A stretch of DNA of 64,000 nucleotides, from the NCBI GenBank assembly GCA_027943335.1, contig BSBK01003560.1:496001-560000 (forward strand). The letters are read 5' to 3'. This document shows positions 10,385 to 22,257 of this stretch, in pieces (the first letter of the stretch is position 1; each line of letters starts with the position of its first letter). The stretch comes from Chamaecyparis obtusa. Lineage: Eukaryota > Streptophyta > Pinopsida > Cupressales > Cupressaceae. Position numbers and translations under genes: made by a program. The notes under the pieces are model-generated. The model saw nothing but the letters and a program-made list of their open reading frames with translations. It was not told the DNA's origin and made no database searches.

Positions 10385-13300
10385 TTAGTGACTGATAGAC
10401 AGGGGATGGACCCCAAGTCTAGTCCTCAAGTATTCAAATGTGTCCTTTGGTGGGGGCTTTGTAAAAATATCTACAAGTTGTTCTTTAGATGTAACAAATT
10501 CTAACTTCACTTGCTTCTCTTGCACTTTTTCTCTTAAGTAATGATACTTAATAGATATATGCTTTGTCTTAGAGTGCATCACAGGATTCTTTGAAATATT
10601 AATTGCACTAGTGTTGTCACAATATATAATCACCGGATCAGTCATTACCTCATTCATTCCTTCCAACACTTGTTTGATATATGCAATGTTTGAAAAGTTA
10701 GTGGCAGCAGCAACATATTCTGCTTCAGCTATAGATTGAGAAATACAAGCTTGCTTTTTACTTGTCCATGTTACAAGTCTCTCACCAAAGAAAAATGCTC
10801 CTCCGGTGGTGCTTTTTCTGTCATCCACATTTCCAGCCCAATTAGCATCGGTGTAAACTTTCAGTTCAAACTTCCCTTCCTTAGGATACCATAATCCATA
10901 ATTCTCTATTTTCTTCAAGTATCTTAAGATCCTTTTTGTAGCTATCATGTGTGATTCTCTAGGATTAGCAGCAAATCTTGCAACTATACCCACAACATGT
11001 GCTATATCTGGTCTACTGTGAACTACGTACATTAACTTACCAATCATGGATCGGTAAAGTGTCTGGTTTACCTCGGTAGTTTCATCCTCCTTTGTCAATT
11101 TGCATCTAGTAGCCATCGATGTTCCCACAGGTTTAGCATCTTCCATGCCAAATGTCTTCAATACTTCCTTTATGTATTTAGATTGTGTGATGAATATTCC
11201 ATCACTCTGTTGAATCACTTGTAGTCCAAGAAAGAACTCAATCTCTCCGAACATAGAAATTTCAAATTCCTTTTGCATTTCATCAGAAAATGCCTTGCAG
11301 ACAAGATCTGAGCCTCCAAAGATAATGTCATCAACAAATATTTCAGCAATGATAATAGTATCATCAGTATCACCTTTCACATACAAATTGTTGTTTTCAC
11401 TTGTTCTTACAAATCCAATACTTAACAAGTAAGTATGCAGTCTTTCATACCATGCTCTCGGTGCTTGCTTCAATCCATATAAAGCTTTATGTAATCTACA
11501 TACCATGTCTTTATTGTTGGGATCAAAAAATCCTTCAGGTTGTTCAATGTAGACCTCTTCTTCAAGTATACCATTCAAAAATGATGACTTCACATCCATT
11601 TGATAGACTTTGAATTTCTTATGTGCAACATATGCAAGTAGCATTCTAACTCCTTCTAATCTAGCAATAGGTGCAAATGTTTCACCATAATCAATACCTT
11701 CTTCCTGTGCATATCCCTTGCATACCAATCTAGTTTTATTTCTTGTGACTTCACCATTTTCATTCAGTTTATTCCTGTATATCCACTTAGTACGGATAAC
11801 ATTCTTATCTTTTGGTAGGGGTACTAAGGACTAGGTTTTGTTCTTCTCTATTTTCTCTATTTCATCCTTCATTGCATTAACCCATTCTTCATTCTCTAAT
11901 GCAACTTTCACAGTTTTAGGTTCAAATTCACAAATTAAACATGTACCTTGTCTTGTTTTGCTTCTAGTTTGCATTCCGGCATGTCTGTCTCCAATGATTT
12001 GTGTCTCAAGATGATGTCTTCTAACAAAACTAGCCAAAACTTGATTTCTCCTTTCTTTCTCATCCTGCTTAGGGTCATTTTCTTGCTCGGTAGCTCCATC
12101 TTATTCCTCGGTTTGTGTTTCATGTTGTCCTGCATTGTTTCCCTGCTAACCGGTTGTCATAGTTTGTAGTGTCGGTAGATACTCTGGATGTTCAATGTAA
12201 GTGAATCTACCATAGTCTTCCGGTTCCTTTTTACTTTCCTCTATGTACTTGTCATCAAACTCATCAACACAAACATTAGTGCTTTCAACTATCTTATTTG
12301 TAACCTTATTCAAACATTTATATGCTTTACTTGTAGTGGAATATCCCAGAAATATCCCTTCATCTCCTTTAGAATCAAATTTTCCATTTCTCTCATCTTT
12401 CAAAATAAAACATTTACTTTCAAAAATTTTGAAATAACTTACAGTAGGTTTGTGTCCAAACCATAGTTCATAAGGTGTTCGGTTGGAGTCCTTCTTCAGT
12501 TGTACTCGGTTAAGAACATACACAACTGTACTGATAGCTTCCCTCCAATATGTCTGAGCAACATTCTTTTGTATCATTAATGTTCTAGCACAGTCAATTA
12601 TAGACCTGTTCCTCCTTTCAACAATACCATTTTGCTGGGGTGTCCTCGGTGCAGATACTTGTCTTTTGATTCCATGCTCATTACAAAAATTAGTAAATTC
12701 ATCAGAGATAAATTCACCTCCTCTATCAGATCTTAAACATTTTATTTCCTTACCAGTTTATTTATCTGCCTTAGCTTTATACCACTTAAACATTTTGAAA
12801 GCTTCAGATTTCTCTTTCAGGAACATAATAGTCATCAGTCTAGTATAGCCATCAACAAAAATAATATAATATCTATCACGAGAATAGCTCTAAGTTCTCA
12901 TAGGACCACATAGATCGGTATGAACCAACTCAAGTATCTTCTTTGTTGAATAGTCTTTGCTTTTAAAACTGGACTTAGTCATCTTACCTTTCTGACATTC
13001 ATGGCACATGGCATGATCAGGTTTTGTCAAGTTAGGCAATCCTCTAACTCTTTTCTTTCTACTAATCTTGATCATGTTATCAAAGTTCACATGGCATAAC
13101 CTTTTGTGCCACAACCAAGCATCTTCATCCTTTATTAACAAACAAGAAGACTGATCCATATCAAGATAGAATAGATTACCTCTAGATTGTGTACCAGTTC
13201 TGACAAGTCTTCCTCCATCATCATAGATCTTCACCTTTTTTCTCTCAAAATCCAATCGGTGGCCTGAATTGTTCAGCTGAGCCACACTTATCAGATTATA

Positions 13301-14569
13301 GTTCAATCCATCTACCCAATATGCATTTTCACATTGTAATCTATCATTGATCATCAGTGAGCCTTTACCTCTTACCATACAAGGTGCATCATTTCCCATT
13401 CTCATAGATCCTCCATTATATTCAACAAGATGATCAAACTTCTCTACATCACTGGTCATATGATGTGTACAACCACTGTCTATGATCCATGTATCATTTC
13501 TGCTTACTTTAGAGATCAGTGTTGTCTCTTCATGTTTCTCTTCCTCCTCTGAGCCATCTTTCATAGCAACAAATACAACTTCTATATCATCATCAAAATC
13601 AGATTCAGTTTCAATATCTTCGGCTATGTAACATACCTTTTTGCCTTTTTCATCTCGGTTGTCTCTGTTGTAGTGTTGGTAGCCTCTATTGATTCTTCTC
13701 CCATAGCTTCCTTTAGATCAGTCTTTGGATCTATCATCATCTTTCTTTTGTGGACATCTAGCAGTGATGTGACTGACTTCTTTATAGTTAAAGCATGCTA
13801 AAGGTAGCTTACCTCTATACCTTCCTTTTCCTTTGGGCAATCTTCTAGCCATAAGTGCTTCAAGTTCATCAAGTTCATCATCAGTATTGTCATCACTATC
13901 ACAATTTTTATTATTCCTGCTAGACTTTCCAATCTTCAAAGAAGACATGAAAGCAGATTCAACAGAAGGAACAACACTATTATCAAAATTGTTTAATTCA
14001 AAAGTTGTAAGTTTACCAATCACAGTGTCAAGAGTAAGGTTGGATGTAGCTCTTGTTTCATGAATTGCAGAAATCCTGATTGCATAAACTGGTAGCAAAG
14101 TTTTGAGAATCTTGCTTATCACTATTTCATCATCAATCACTCCATCAGATGCTCTAATAGCATGTACCACCTCTTTGAGTCTATTTGAATATTGTACAAT
14201 GTTTTCACCTTCTTTCATTCTCATATCATCAAATCTACCTCTCATACTTTTAGCTCGGGCTCTTTTGACATTCAGATCTCCACTGTAGATTTGTGTTAAT
14301 TTATCTCACATTCCTTTGGTAGTCATGCATGTCTTGATATCTTCAAATTCAGCGTCAATACAGGCAGCAACAAGTTCCATCATAGTAACATTGTGTTCAT
14401 GCTTGTCCTTCAGCTGATCAATAGTTAAGGGACCAGTGGGCAGTTGTATGTAGCCATTTTCCATCAGATCTAGTGCTGAGTTCCCAATTCCAGATATGTG
14501 CAGCTTCATTCTGCTTTGCCATACTGTGAAGTTCTCTTTGTTCAGTTTCGGTACTTCCCTCTTATACAT
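10385..14569 (-). pseudogene. copia gag-pol polyprotein, broken by stop codons only
   Basis: One continuous frame of about 1395 codons with seven in-frame stops (14306, 13718, 12890, 12758, 12146, 12101 and 11831; lowest plus-strand base of each) and no frameshift. In order: gag (14569-13718) with a CCHC knuckle at 13795-13754 whose second Cys is now Tyr; protease with IDSGCTHHM near 13480; the GAG-pre-integrase zinc region with CHECQKGK; the DDE integrase with SDRGGEF and PQQNGIVERRN; reverse transcriptase with [11 protein letters not shown] and the FVDDII catalytic motif near 11335; RNase H with YTDANWAG near 10865. The start is the Met at 14569, just inside the primer site. All stops can be explained by single C-to-T or G-to-A changes, the pattern expected from methylated, silenced DNA. 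Confidence 0.93.
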
Positions 14570-14619
14570 CTTGAGACCTTTATGCTTAAGTCCTTAAAAC
14601 TCTATTCCAAGCAACCAGT

Positions 14620-14631
14620 GCTCTGATACCA
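14620..14631 (-). promoter_or_regulatory. Primer-binding site of copia-1 (initiator Met tRNA type)
   Basis: The minus strand reads TGGTATCAGAGC, two bases after the 5' LTR end. This is the usual plant copia primer site complementary to the 3' end of initiator methionine tRNA. Confidence 0.93.
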
Positions 14632-14633
14632 AT

Positions 14634-16120
14634 TGTTAGAATAACTGAGAGGGGAGTGAATCAGTTATCTAGTGTCCCAAAACAAAATGTATAATTCAAA
14701 ACAACTTCTCTTATTTTTGCTCGTCGGTAAGCACTAAATACTTTCTCTGTCTATGCTTTTAATGATTACCAATTTAATGCTAAAATAGTTTATCGATCAA
14801 ATCTAACATGTAACATGTAAAGAATGATAACAAAAAAATATCACAATCAACACATAACACAAGAGATTTAATATGGAAACCCTATAAAGGGAAAAACCAC
14901 CTGGGACCGACAACCCAAAATTGTTCACTCTTCTGAAGTGAGGTCGGTTAAGACCCAACCCTGTTAAAGGTTACAAACACACTGTCAGGTGTGACCTTGT
15001 TAGAGGATTTTAGACTAGAAGTTATCATCCAACCAGCATTCACTATGGGGTTGACAGGATAACAATGTTCATTCTAGGAATGATACATCATAAGACTTTC
15101 AGAGTCCACTTGGTTAAGAGATTTTGACTATATACAATGGTTAAATATGTAACAGTAAATGACCTGCCTTAATACAACTTCAATTGTAGATTACAGATCA
15201 ATATTTAGTCTATACAAATCCTTCTGATCAATATTTCACTTCAGATTCAATACTGTATCAACTTACTCTCCATCGATAATTACTCTCTATAGCTCGGTAA
15301 TTGCTCTGCAGCTCAGTTCTTACTAACCAGTATGATCAAAATGCATGAAAACCTTGTTCACGCGATATTCCTGCAGCATCTTCTTCTTCCCGGCATCTTT
15401 CATAAAGAAATTCTATTCTCTTATATAGACAAGTAAATCATTTTCTTCTCTATCATTAGATTTTTTTGCTTAACCTCATTCATAGATTTTTCCGCTTCAA
15501 ACTTTCTTGATACTTGTGTCAATAACATGTTTCAATCTTCTCCATTAGATCTTCCCTGAATTTTGTCAGCTGTCGATCTATGTAACAAACATTATATGTT
15601 ACCTCGATGTTATACTCTTTCTAGCTCATCAATCTTATCGGCTAAACTAATCATTTAATTCATTCTGTTCTGCTCGGTTAACAAATAAATGTGTCAGTGA
15701 ACACTGCTCGGTTAATACTGTGATCGGTATATACTACACTCCGTCAGTGTATACTAGAAATGCTTCATTTACCAACAACACTGCTTTGTGTCTTTTAGCT
15801 CTATACTTCATCATAGATGAATGTAACATAATAAAGTCAATATCATCAAGTCATAGACTCATCAACAAGTTACTCAATGTGTTCCTTATCCTCATCTGTC
15901 ATGTACATGTTTCCTCATGTAGATTTCTATGTTCTTCATCTTTTTCACCTTTCTTCAAATGTCTCGGTATAGTAACTTACAAGATAAGTGTTGTCAAACT
16001 AGTTGACATCAATGACAACATAATACTAATTTAATCATATTACATATCTAATCAATAATGCCTCAGTGATCTTTAATCATAGATTCTTCAATCAGATTCC
16101 AAATCAGTTGTAGTTTAACA
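14634..16120 (-). repeat. 5' LTR of copia-1
   Basis: Partner of 8418-9888. Ends are TGTTAG and TTAACA on the plus strand. An 18-bp block near 15380 is unique to this LTR. Confidence 0.93.
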
Positions 16121-16949
16121 AATGGTAGTGGGAGAAGATGCTTGCTCATCCAGTAGTGATGGTGAGTCTGGCATAGTCATTTTCCTTCTCTACATGAGAG
16201 GACTACTGATCCACATAGAGTCACTAGGGGCCAGAGTCTAGAGAGGCTACCAGGTGACCTTAGAGTTGACTCATGTGATGACACTTTCCCGATTTCATTC
16301 TAGGTTTCCTATATGTGTTGGTTGCCTCTGGGATTATTATGTGTGCCTTGGAATTATAATTTGTACCTTTGAGATAGGAGCTTCTAGAATCCTTGCTTAG
16401 TTTACCTGATTGTATGGTATTGCTATCTGTTTGGGATTTGATATTGTCTCCTTGGCATGGTGGGAGTGGAACCACAGTTTTTCACAAGGTCAAGTGATAG
16501 TTATTCTTTTACCATTAGAGACTCTAATGTCCTCGTTCCAGTGTTGGATGATCATGGTTGCAGTAACCTCCTTTCCTATCTTCTTGGAATTCTAGTCTTG
16601 ATATTATACTTCTCTTTTGTACTATATTGTAATCACATACCCTACGACATGTGCAGTAGATGTTTGATGAGTATGTCTATTTTATTATTCAGTTGTAATT
16701 AATGATGTAATATGTAATCCATGTTTGTAATTATATTTTGTAGTTTCTACATCAAGGAACCCTTGAGATGTATAATCTACCTTTGGAGATTATATTTATG
16801 GTTTATGTTTATATTCTTATGGACTTTATATTTTACTTCTGCTTGTTTATTCATCATTGTTTATAAACATTTAAGAACAAATTTATTCCACAAACTTAGC
16901 ATCATGTTTTAGGTTAAATATCTCTTGGGTTCCCTAGAGGGGGCATTAC
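16121..16949 (+). mobile_element. Probable Gypsy-type LTR 3' fragment
   Basis: The stretch ends GGGTTCCCTAGAGGGGGCATTACA-like on the plus strand (16926-16949), the inverse of a common plant Gypsy LTR start, TGTAATGCCCCC. No matching start was found upstream, so the LTR would be truncated. It was split by copia-1 and would continue in 7504-8417. No primer site follows at 16950. Short frames here have no recognisable product. Confidence 0.35.
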
Positions 16950-17439
16950 ACATCACCCACAATATACACACACATCATAAACCTAGTTAGACAAATATAA
17001 TATTGCCAACATTAAACAAACTAAAACCTATTATGAACACACAAAAAAACAACTCAATAGTTAGCTAACCCAACATTATTCTTCACACTAAGTTTAGCCA
17101 ACACAAAATGGTGTAGCCTGCATAAATTATTTCCATCCAATTCAAGTTTGTGATTCTAACCAATTTTCATGCACAGTCCAAGGATATGAGAATAAACTAA
17201 TTATCTATTCTAGCATCATCGCTGGCTCTCTGACTCCTTCAAACAACCCAAACATTTGCATACATACTCTTTATCGACATCAAAATAAACATCAATAAAA
17301 GTTTAATACAACTAGAAACTATAGCCAAAAGAATTCTTTGTAGGATAATTCACGTCCATAGTCTCCACATGTGCCATACAATTTTACTTCCACCGACCTT
17401 GAAATGATATAGAGACATAAGAAAAAAAAATGGAAGTAA
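16950..17439. other. Anonymous DNA, nothing recognised
   Basis: A/C-rich and A/T-rich sequence without supported genes or repeats. Confidence 0.5.
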
Positions 17440-18070
17440 ATGATGCAGGAGCATCTCGAGTCCTTGGAAATCCTATCACCAAAAATATGTTTGTGTTTCC
17501 TTGTGTTTCTCAGTTCCTGCTTTGACCAAGTTGGTTTGGTGTTGATCGGTTTCCTTTGTTTACCGATGTTGGTCGGTTATTTCTCTAGCGCTTGGTGAAT
17601 GTCCCTAGTGCTCGGTGATGCTTGTCTGGCGCTTGGTTATCCTTGCTTACTAAGTTGTTTATTTTAGTTTCTTGTTGAGGCCGACTCTTGCAATTAATTT
17701 TGGTCACGGATTTAATGTTGGAATCTATCATTGGGAAGCATGTGGACCTAGATCTAGTCGTTCCTTTTGTTGATGGTGGATTTGAAGGTTGACTTATTCG
17801 GTAGCCTCTTGTATATAATGTGATCTTTGGTTGTAGTTTAGGGAGTCATTTTTGGATAGAAGATAGAAGCTAGAAGTTTGAAGATTATGGCAGATCCTCG
17901 CATGTTGGAGGACTTATGTACTTGATTGTAATATCTAGCCTAAATTAGGAAGGCCTTACATCCCAACATGTATGAATTAATTGAAATAAATATATGAAGT
18001 GTTCTGCATTCTCTCTCTCACTTGTGTGATTTTTGCTTCTGCGTGTGATCTCCACAAGGTAGATCTAGTT
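17440..18070 (+). mobile_element. Possible solo LTR or LTR fragment
   Basis: The stretch has an LTR-like layout: a T/G-rich start with repeated GCTCGGT/GCTTGGT phrases, a TATA-like TTGTATATAATG at about 17808, an AATAAA-like signal near 17987, then a CT-rich tail ending CTCCACA at about 18055. I could not fix the ends or find a target duplication, and no primer site follows. It could also be a non-coding part of another element. Confidence 0.35.
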
Positions 18071-19194
18071 AGGGTGTGCCTTTGGCCCCTCTCCCTATCC
18101 TCCCTTATGTCAATAAATGAGAACAAAGAAAACCACAAAATCATTCCTTTTAGAGCTCAACCACCACCCCATAAATAAGATCATAAAAAATATACAATTT
18201 ACAAAGAATCCCCTAAACAAAGTGCTCTACCAGTAATTTAGATGCTCTTAATTAAAAATTTAGATGCTCTTAGTTGACAAATCGTGCAAATAAAGAAATG
18301 AATAATTGGCAAAGGATGTCGACTAATACCAAACCTAAAAAAATCTTCCCACTTTTGAAAACCAAATGAATGAATGAATGGAAAAACCAAAACTCAATTA
18401 AAATGCACATAATTTCTAACTATACTATATCCACCCTATCCAACACTCTTTAAGTCTACTTCCAATTGTCACTACTTTTACTAGTTCACCAAAAATTCAT
18501 TTCTCAGCAAATTCAGACCATTGTCGATAACAACACCTCTCCAATTCATGCTACCCACAAACTAAATGATAGAAAGAGAGAATCAAAGCTCTTAAATACC
18601 CCATATTTGGCAAACACACAATTATAATGCACATCAATTCCAACTACACCATAATCCTCTTACAAGCACCACTAACATTAGGCTATGAGAAAAGTACCAC
18701 AAACAAGCCTCTTTTTGATGTGACAAATGAAAACTTCCCACCTAATGACTAATTTCTAGTGTGAGACAACTTTTCAGCATGAAACACCACACAACCAAGC
18801 CAATCTCCCAAGTCCGAAAAGCTGCCCAATTCCAGCCACCAGAATTGGACAAATTTCTAATAACATGAGACAACATTTTGGCATTAACAACATTATGGGA
18901 CAAAAACTCTAAACTAATAGCCAATGAGCTAAATTATATTAAAGTATAAATCCTATAAAATTAAATTAAATTAAAGAAAATTAAATTAAATTAAAGAAAA
19001 TTAAATTAAATTAAGATAAACATATTAAAGTATAAATGAAGAAATGACTAATATTGCAAACATATGAATTTAGTATGATAAGTTAATAGAAATTAAATAA
19101 TTGGATGTGTTAAAAAATAAAAAGATAAGATTAGAAGGATGTATTTTTAAATTGATGAAAAGATTTTTATTTCATGTATTAATTTGTCTATATG
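18071..19194. other. Anonymous AT-rich DNA with a small tandem repeat
   Basis: No supported gene. At about 18957-19016 a ~20-bp unit around TTAAATTAAATTAAAGAAAA is repeated about three times. The Gypsy coding sequence starts abruptly near 19195 with no gag, primer site or 5' LTR before it. Confidence 0.55.
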
Positions 19195-22100
19195 CTCACA
19201 AGGCCAAGCTAGATTGTTGTAAGAAGTTGATCGAATGCTTGGATGATGATGGAAATGCTACTATGATTTTTGGAATCCAAAGGTATGTATCCCCCTGTGT
19301 GATCTCCACTATGTAGCTTAAGTGAAGCATGCAGAAGGGATGTCAGTTGTTTTTTATTACCATCAGCAATAAGGAAGATGAGGCAGAACAAGAAGCCTCA
19401 CTGGATGACCATCCCATTTTGCAAGAATATGCAGATGTGTTTCCTTCAAAGCTACCTGGTATGCCTCCTCGAAGGGTAGTGGACTTTCACATAGATCTTG
19501 TACCAGGAGAAGAACCAGTTTTCAGATCAGCACCTTATAGGATGACCACTAATGAGCTCAAGGAGCTCAAGTTACAACTTGAGGAACTGTTAGAAAAAGG
19601 ACCCATTCATCCTATTGTTTCTCCTTGGGGTACACCTATGATCTTCATAAAGAAGAAAGACAGATCTCTTAGGTTGTGTATAGATTACCACCAATTGAGA
19701 AAAGTAACCATCAAGAATTGGTATCCACTTCCTAGGATTGATGACCTGTTTGATCAGCTACATGGTTCCCGAGTGTTCTCCAAGATTGACCTTAAGTTAG
19801 GATATCACCAGTTGAGGATAATATATAGTGATATTCACAAGACTGCATTCTACACTAGATATAGCCACTATGAGTTTATTGTGGTTCCATTCGGTCTTAC
19901 AAATGCTCTAGATGTATTCATGAGTCTTATGAATGGAGTATTTTGTACTTTCCTTAACAAGTTTGTGGTGGTATTACTTGATGATATCTCGATCTATTCA
20001 AAGGATGATAGAGAGCACGAAGAGCACTTGAGACATGTTTTGTAGTTCCTTAGAGATAATCAACTTTATGGTAGCTTGTCAAAGTGAGCATTCTTCATAT
20101 CAGAGGTCACGTATTTGGTTCATGTGATATCTGGTGATGGGATATTAGTAGATCCATCAAAAATTGATGCCATTATAAATTGGCCAACACTTACCTCACT
20201 GATAGAAGTGAGAAGTTTCATGGGTTTAGCTAGTTATTACAGATGATTTGTTGAAGGTTTTTATCAATTGGTACACCCCATAACTTCTCTTCAGTGAAAG
20301 GGAAATAATTTTGAGTGGACTAAGAAGTGTGATAGAGATTTTCAGGAGCTCAAGAGAGCATTGACTAGTGCACCCATTCTTGTTGTGCCAGAGCCTTCAA
20401 TAGACTTTATATTTTGCATAGATGCTTCCTTAGATGGTTTAGGGGAAGTTCTTATGCAGGATGGGTGAGCTATAGCCTACGAGTCTAGGAAAATGAAAAC
20501 TCATGAGCTCAAGTACCCTACCCATGATCTCAAACTTGCAGTAGTGGTGCATGCTTTAGTGAGATGGTGACATTTCCTCTCTGGACATTGGTTTGAACTT
20601 CATTCAGACCATTAGAATCTATAGTACATATTCACACAACCGAACCTTAATGATAGGCAACGAAGATGGATGGAGTTCTTATGTGAATATGATTTTGATG
20701 CTCACTATATCAAGGGGAAAGAGAATGTTGTCGTAGAGGCCTTGAGTAGGAGACGACATGACCTTTCTTATATGTCTACAGGCATAGATTTGAGAGATCA
20801 CATTCTTCATCACTTACATGATGATGAGTTATATGCGGAAGTTAGGGAGTTGATTCGATCTCAGAGACCCCTTGAGGGGAAGTATGTAGATTATACCATG
20901 GAGTCGGATGGACTCTTACATCATAAAGGATGCATCTACATACCTTCTTTTGGAGGATTGTGAGAGTTTTCCATGCTAGAGGCCCATAGAGACCCTTATG
21001 TAGTGTATCTTAGAGTGAAGAAGATGCATGCCAACTTGAGACAATTATATCATTAGCCAAGAATGGGGACGTAGATTTATGATTTGGTAGCTAGGTGCCT
21101 AGAATGCCACAGGGTGAAGGCCGAACACTGACATCCAGGTGGTCCACTTCAACCTCATGAAATACTAATGTGGAAGTAGGACACCATATCTATGGACTTA
21201 ATTTTTGGACTTCCTATTTCATATCACCGTCATGATTCCATCATGGTGACAGTTGACCAAGGTAGCTCACTTTTCACCAGTGCGTACTACATTACTATAC
21301 CATCAGTAGCACAGGTGTTCTTGTGAGATATAGTTAGATTGCATGGCGTACCTCATAAGATCATCTCAGATAGCGATTCTCTCTTCACATCATCCTTTTG
21401 GAGAGGACTACAGGCAATGATGGGTACTAGACTCAACTTTAGGATGACCTATCATCCTGAGACAAATGGACAAACCGAAAGGGTCAATCAGGTGTTAGAA
21501 GACATGATTCACATGTATGTTATGGACCATCATACCCAATGGGAGGAATACCTACATTTAGTGGAGTTTTCCTATAACAATGGGAATCATACATCCTTGG
21601 GTATGCCTCCTTACTAGGCTCTCTATGGTAGACCTTGCAAGACACCACCTAGTTGGGACAAGATCGAGGAAAAAGTTTTTATTGGTCCTAAGCTAGTCAG
21701 AGATATGGAGCAGTAGGTGACCTTGATTAGGCAGCGTCTCGGAGAGGCTCAGGATAGACAGAAGAAGTATGTTGATGCAAAGAGGTTAGATCGAGCCTAT
21801 TTAGTGGGAGACATGGTCTTTTTGAGAGTGCGACCACATAAGAATCCAATACATTTTAGAAAGGGCTCTAAGCTAGCACCTCATTTTGTTGGACCTTTTG
21901 AGATCCTTGAGAGGATAGGACCAGTTGTTTACCATTTAGCCTTTCCACCTAGCCTGTCACGCATCCATGATGTGTTTCATGTTTCAATTTTGAGGAAGTA
22001 TGTTTATGATGAGACTCATGTGATAGATTGGGATTCCTTGTAGGTAGATTCAGATAGACAACTGGCTATGGAGCCCTTTCGTATATTGGCTTGACAGACT

Positions 22101-22246
22101 CTGGCACTTCAAGGCAGGGTGCTGGACCAGGTTAGGGTCCAGTGGGATTGTTATGATGAGGTCACAACTTCATGGGAGGATGCATCACAAATGATATCAT
22201 ATTACCCTCACCTCTTCAATGAACTCTAGGAGGAAGTTCATGCCTA
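19195..22246 (+). pseudogene. Gypsy pol with chromodomain, broken by stop codons
   Basis: All coding blocks (19329-20045, 20670-20963, 21339-21617, 21717-22043 and the stretches between) lie in one frame, interrupted by many stops without an evident frameshift. Visible parts: protease C-terminus (KLIECLDDDGN), RT with RSAPYRM and the catalytic [10 protein letters not shown] near 19980, RNase H starting DASLDGLG, where the usual catalytic Glu of the DLELA-type motif is Lys (THDLKLAVV), the integrase zinc region (CLECHRVKAEH), the DDE core with SDSDSLF and HPETNGQTERV, the GPF/HVSILRKY C-terminal module, and a chromodomain-like end (TTSWEDASQM). Chromodomains of this family target insertion to heterochromatin. 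The pattern suggests decay by methylation-linked transitions. Confidence 0.92.
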
Positions 22247-22257
22247 AAGGGGGTGGA
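22246..22257 (+). promoter_or_regulatory. Polypurine tract of the Gypsy element
   Basis: AAAGGGGGTGGA lies directly before the LTR start TGTGAGACC. Confidence 0.85.

Larger units (their letters stand above)
8418..16120 (-). mobile_element. Ty1/copia retrotransposon (copia-1), full structure
   Basis: A 7.7-kb LTR element on the minus strand. The two LTRs are 1471 and 1487 bp and both run from TGTTAGAATAAC to GTTTAACA on the plus strand. GATGG (8413-8417) and AATGG (16121-16125) flank it, a 5-bp target duplication with one change. It has a primer-binding site next to the 5' LTR and a polypurine tract next to the 3' LTR. The domain order protease, integrase, reverse transcriptase, RNase H defines Ty1/copia. 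The long LTRs and RT motifs suit the SIRE/Tork side of the superfamily, but the lineage is not certain. All domains are present, and the only coding damage seen is stop codons and point changes. Confidence 0.95.

Noticed and set aside
9488..16034. A 104-codon frame found twice (9488-9802 and 15720-16034), looking like a conserved gene pair
   Set aside because: Both copies lie at the same position in the two LTRs of copia-1 and on the antisense strand; conservation is that of the LTRs.
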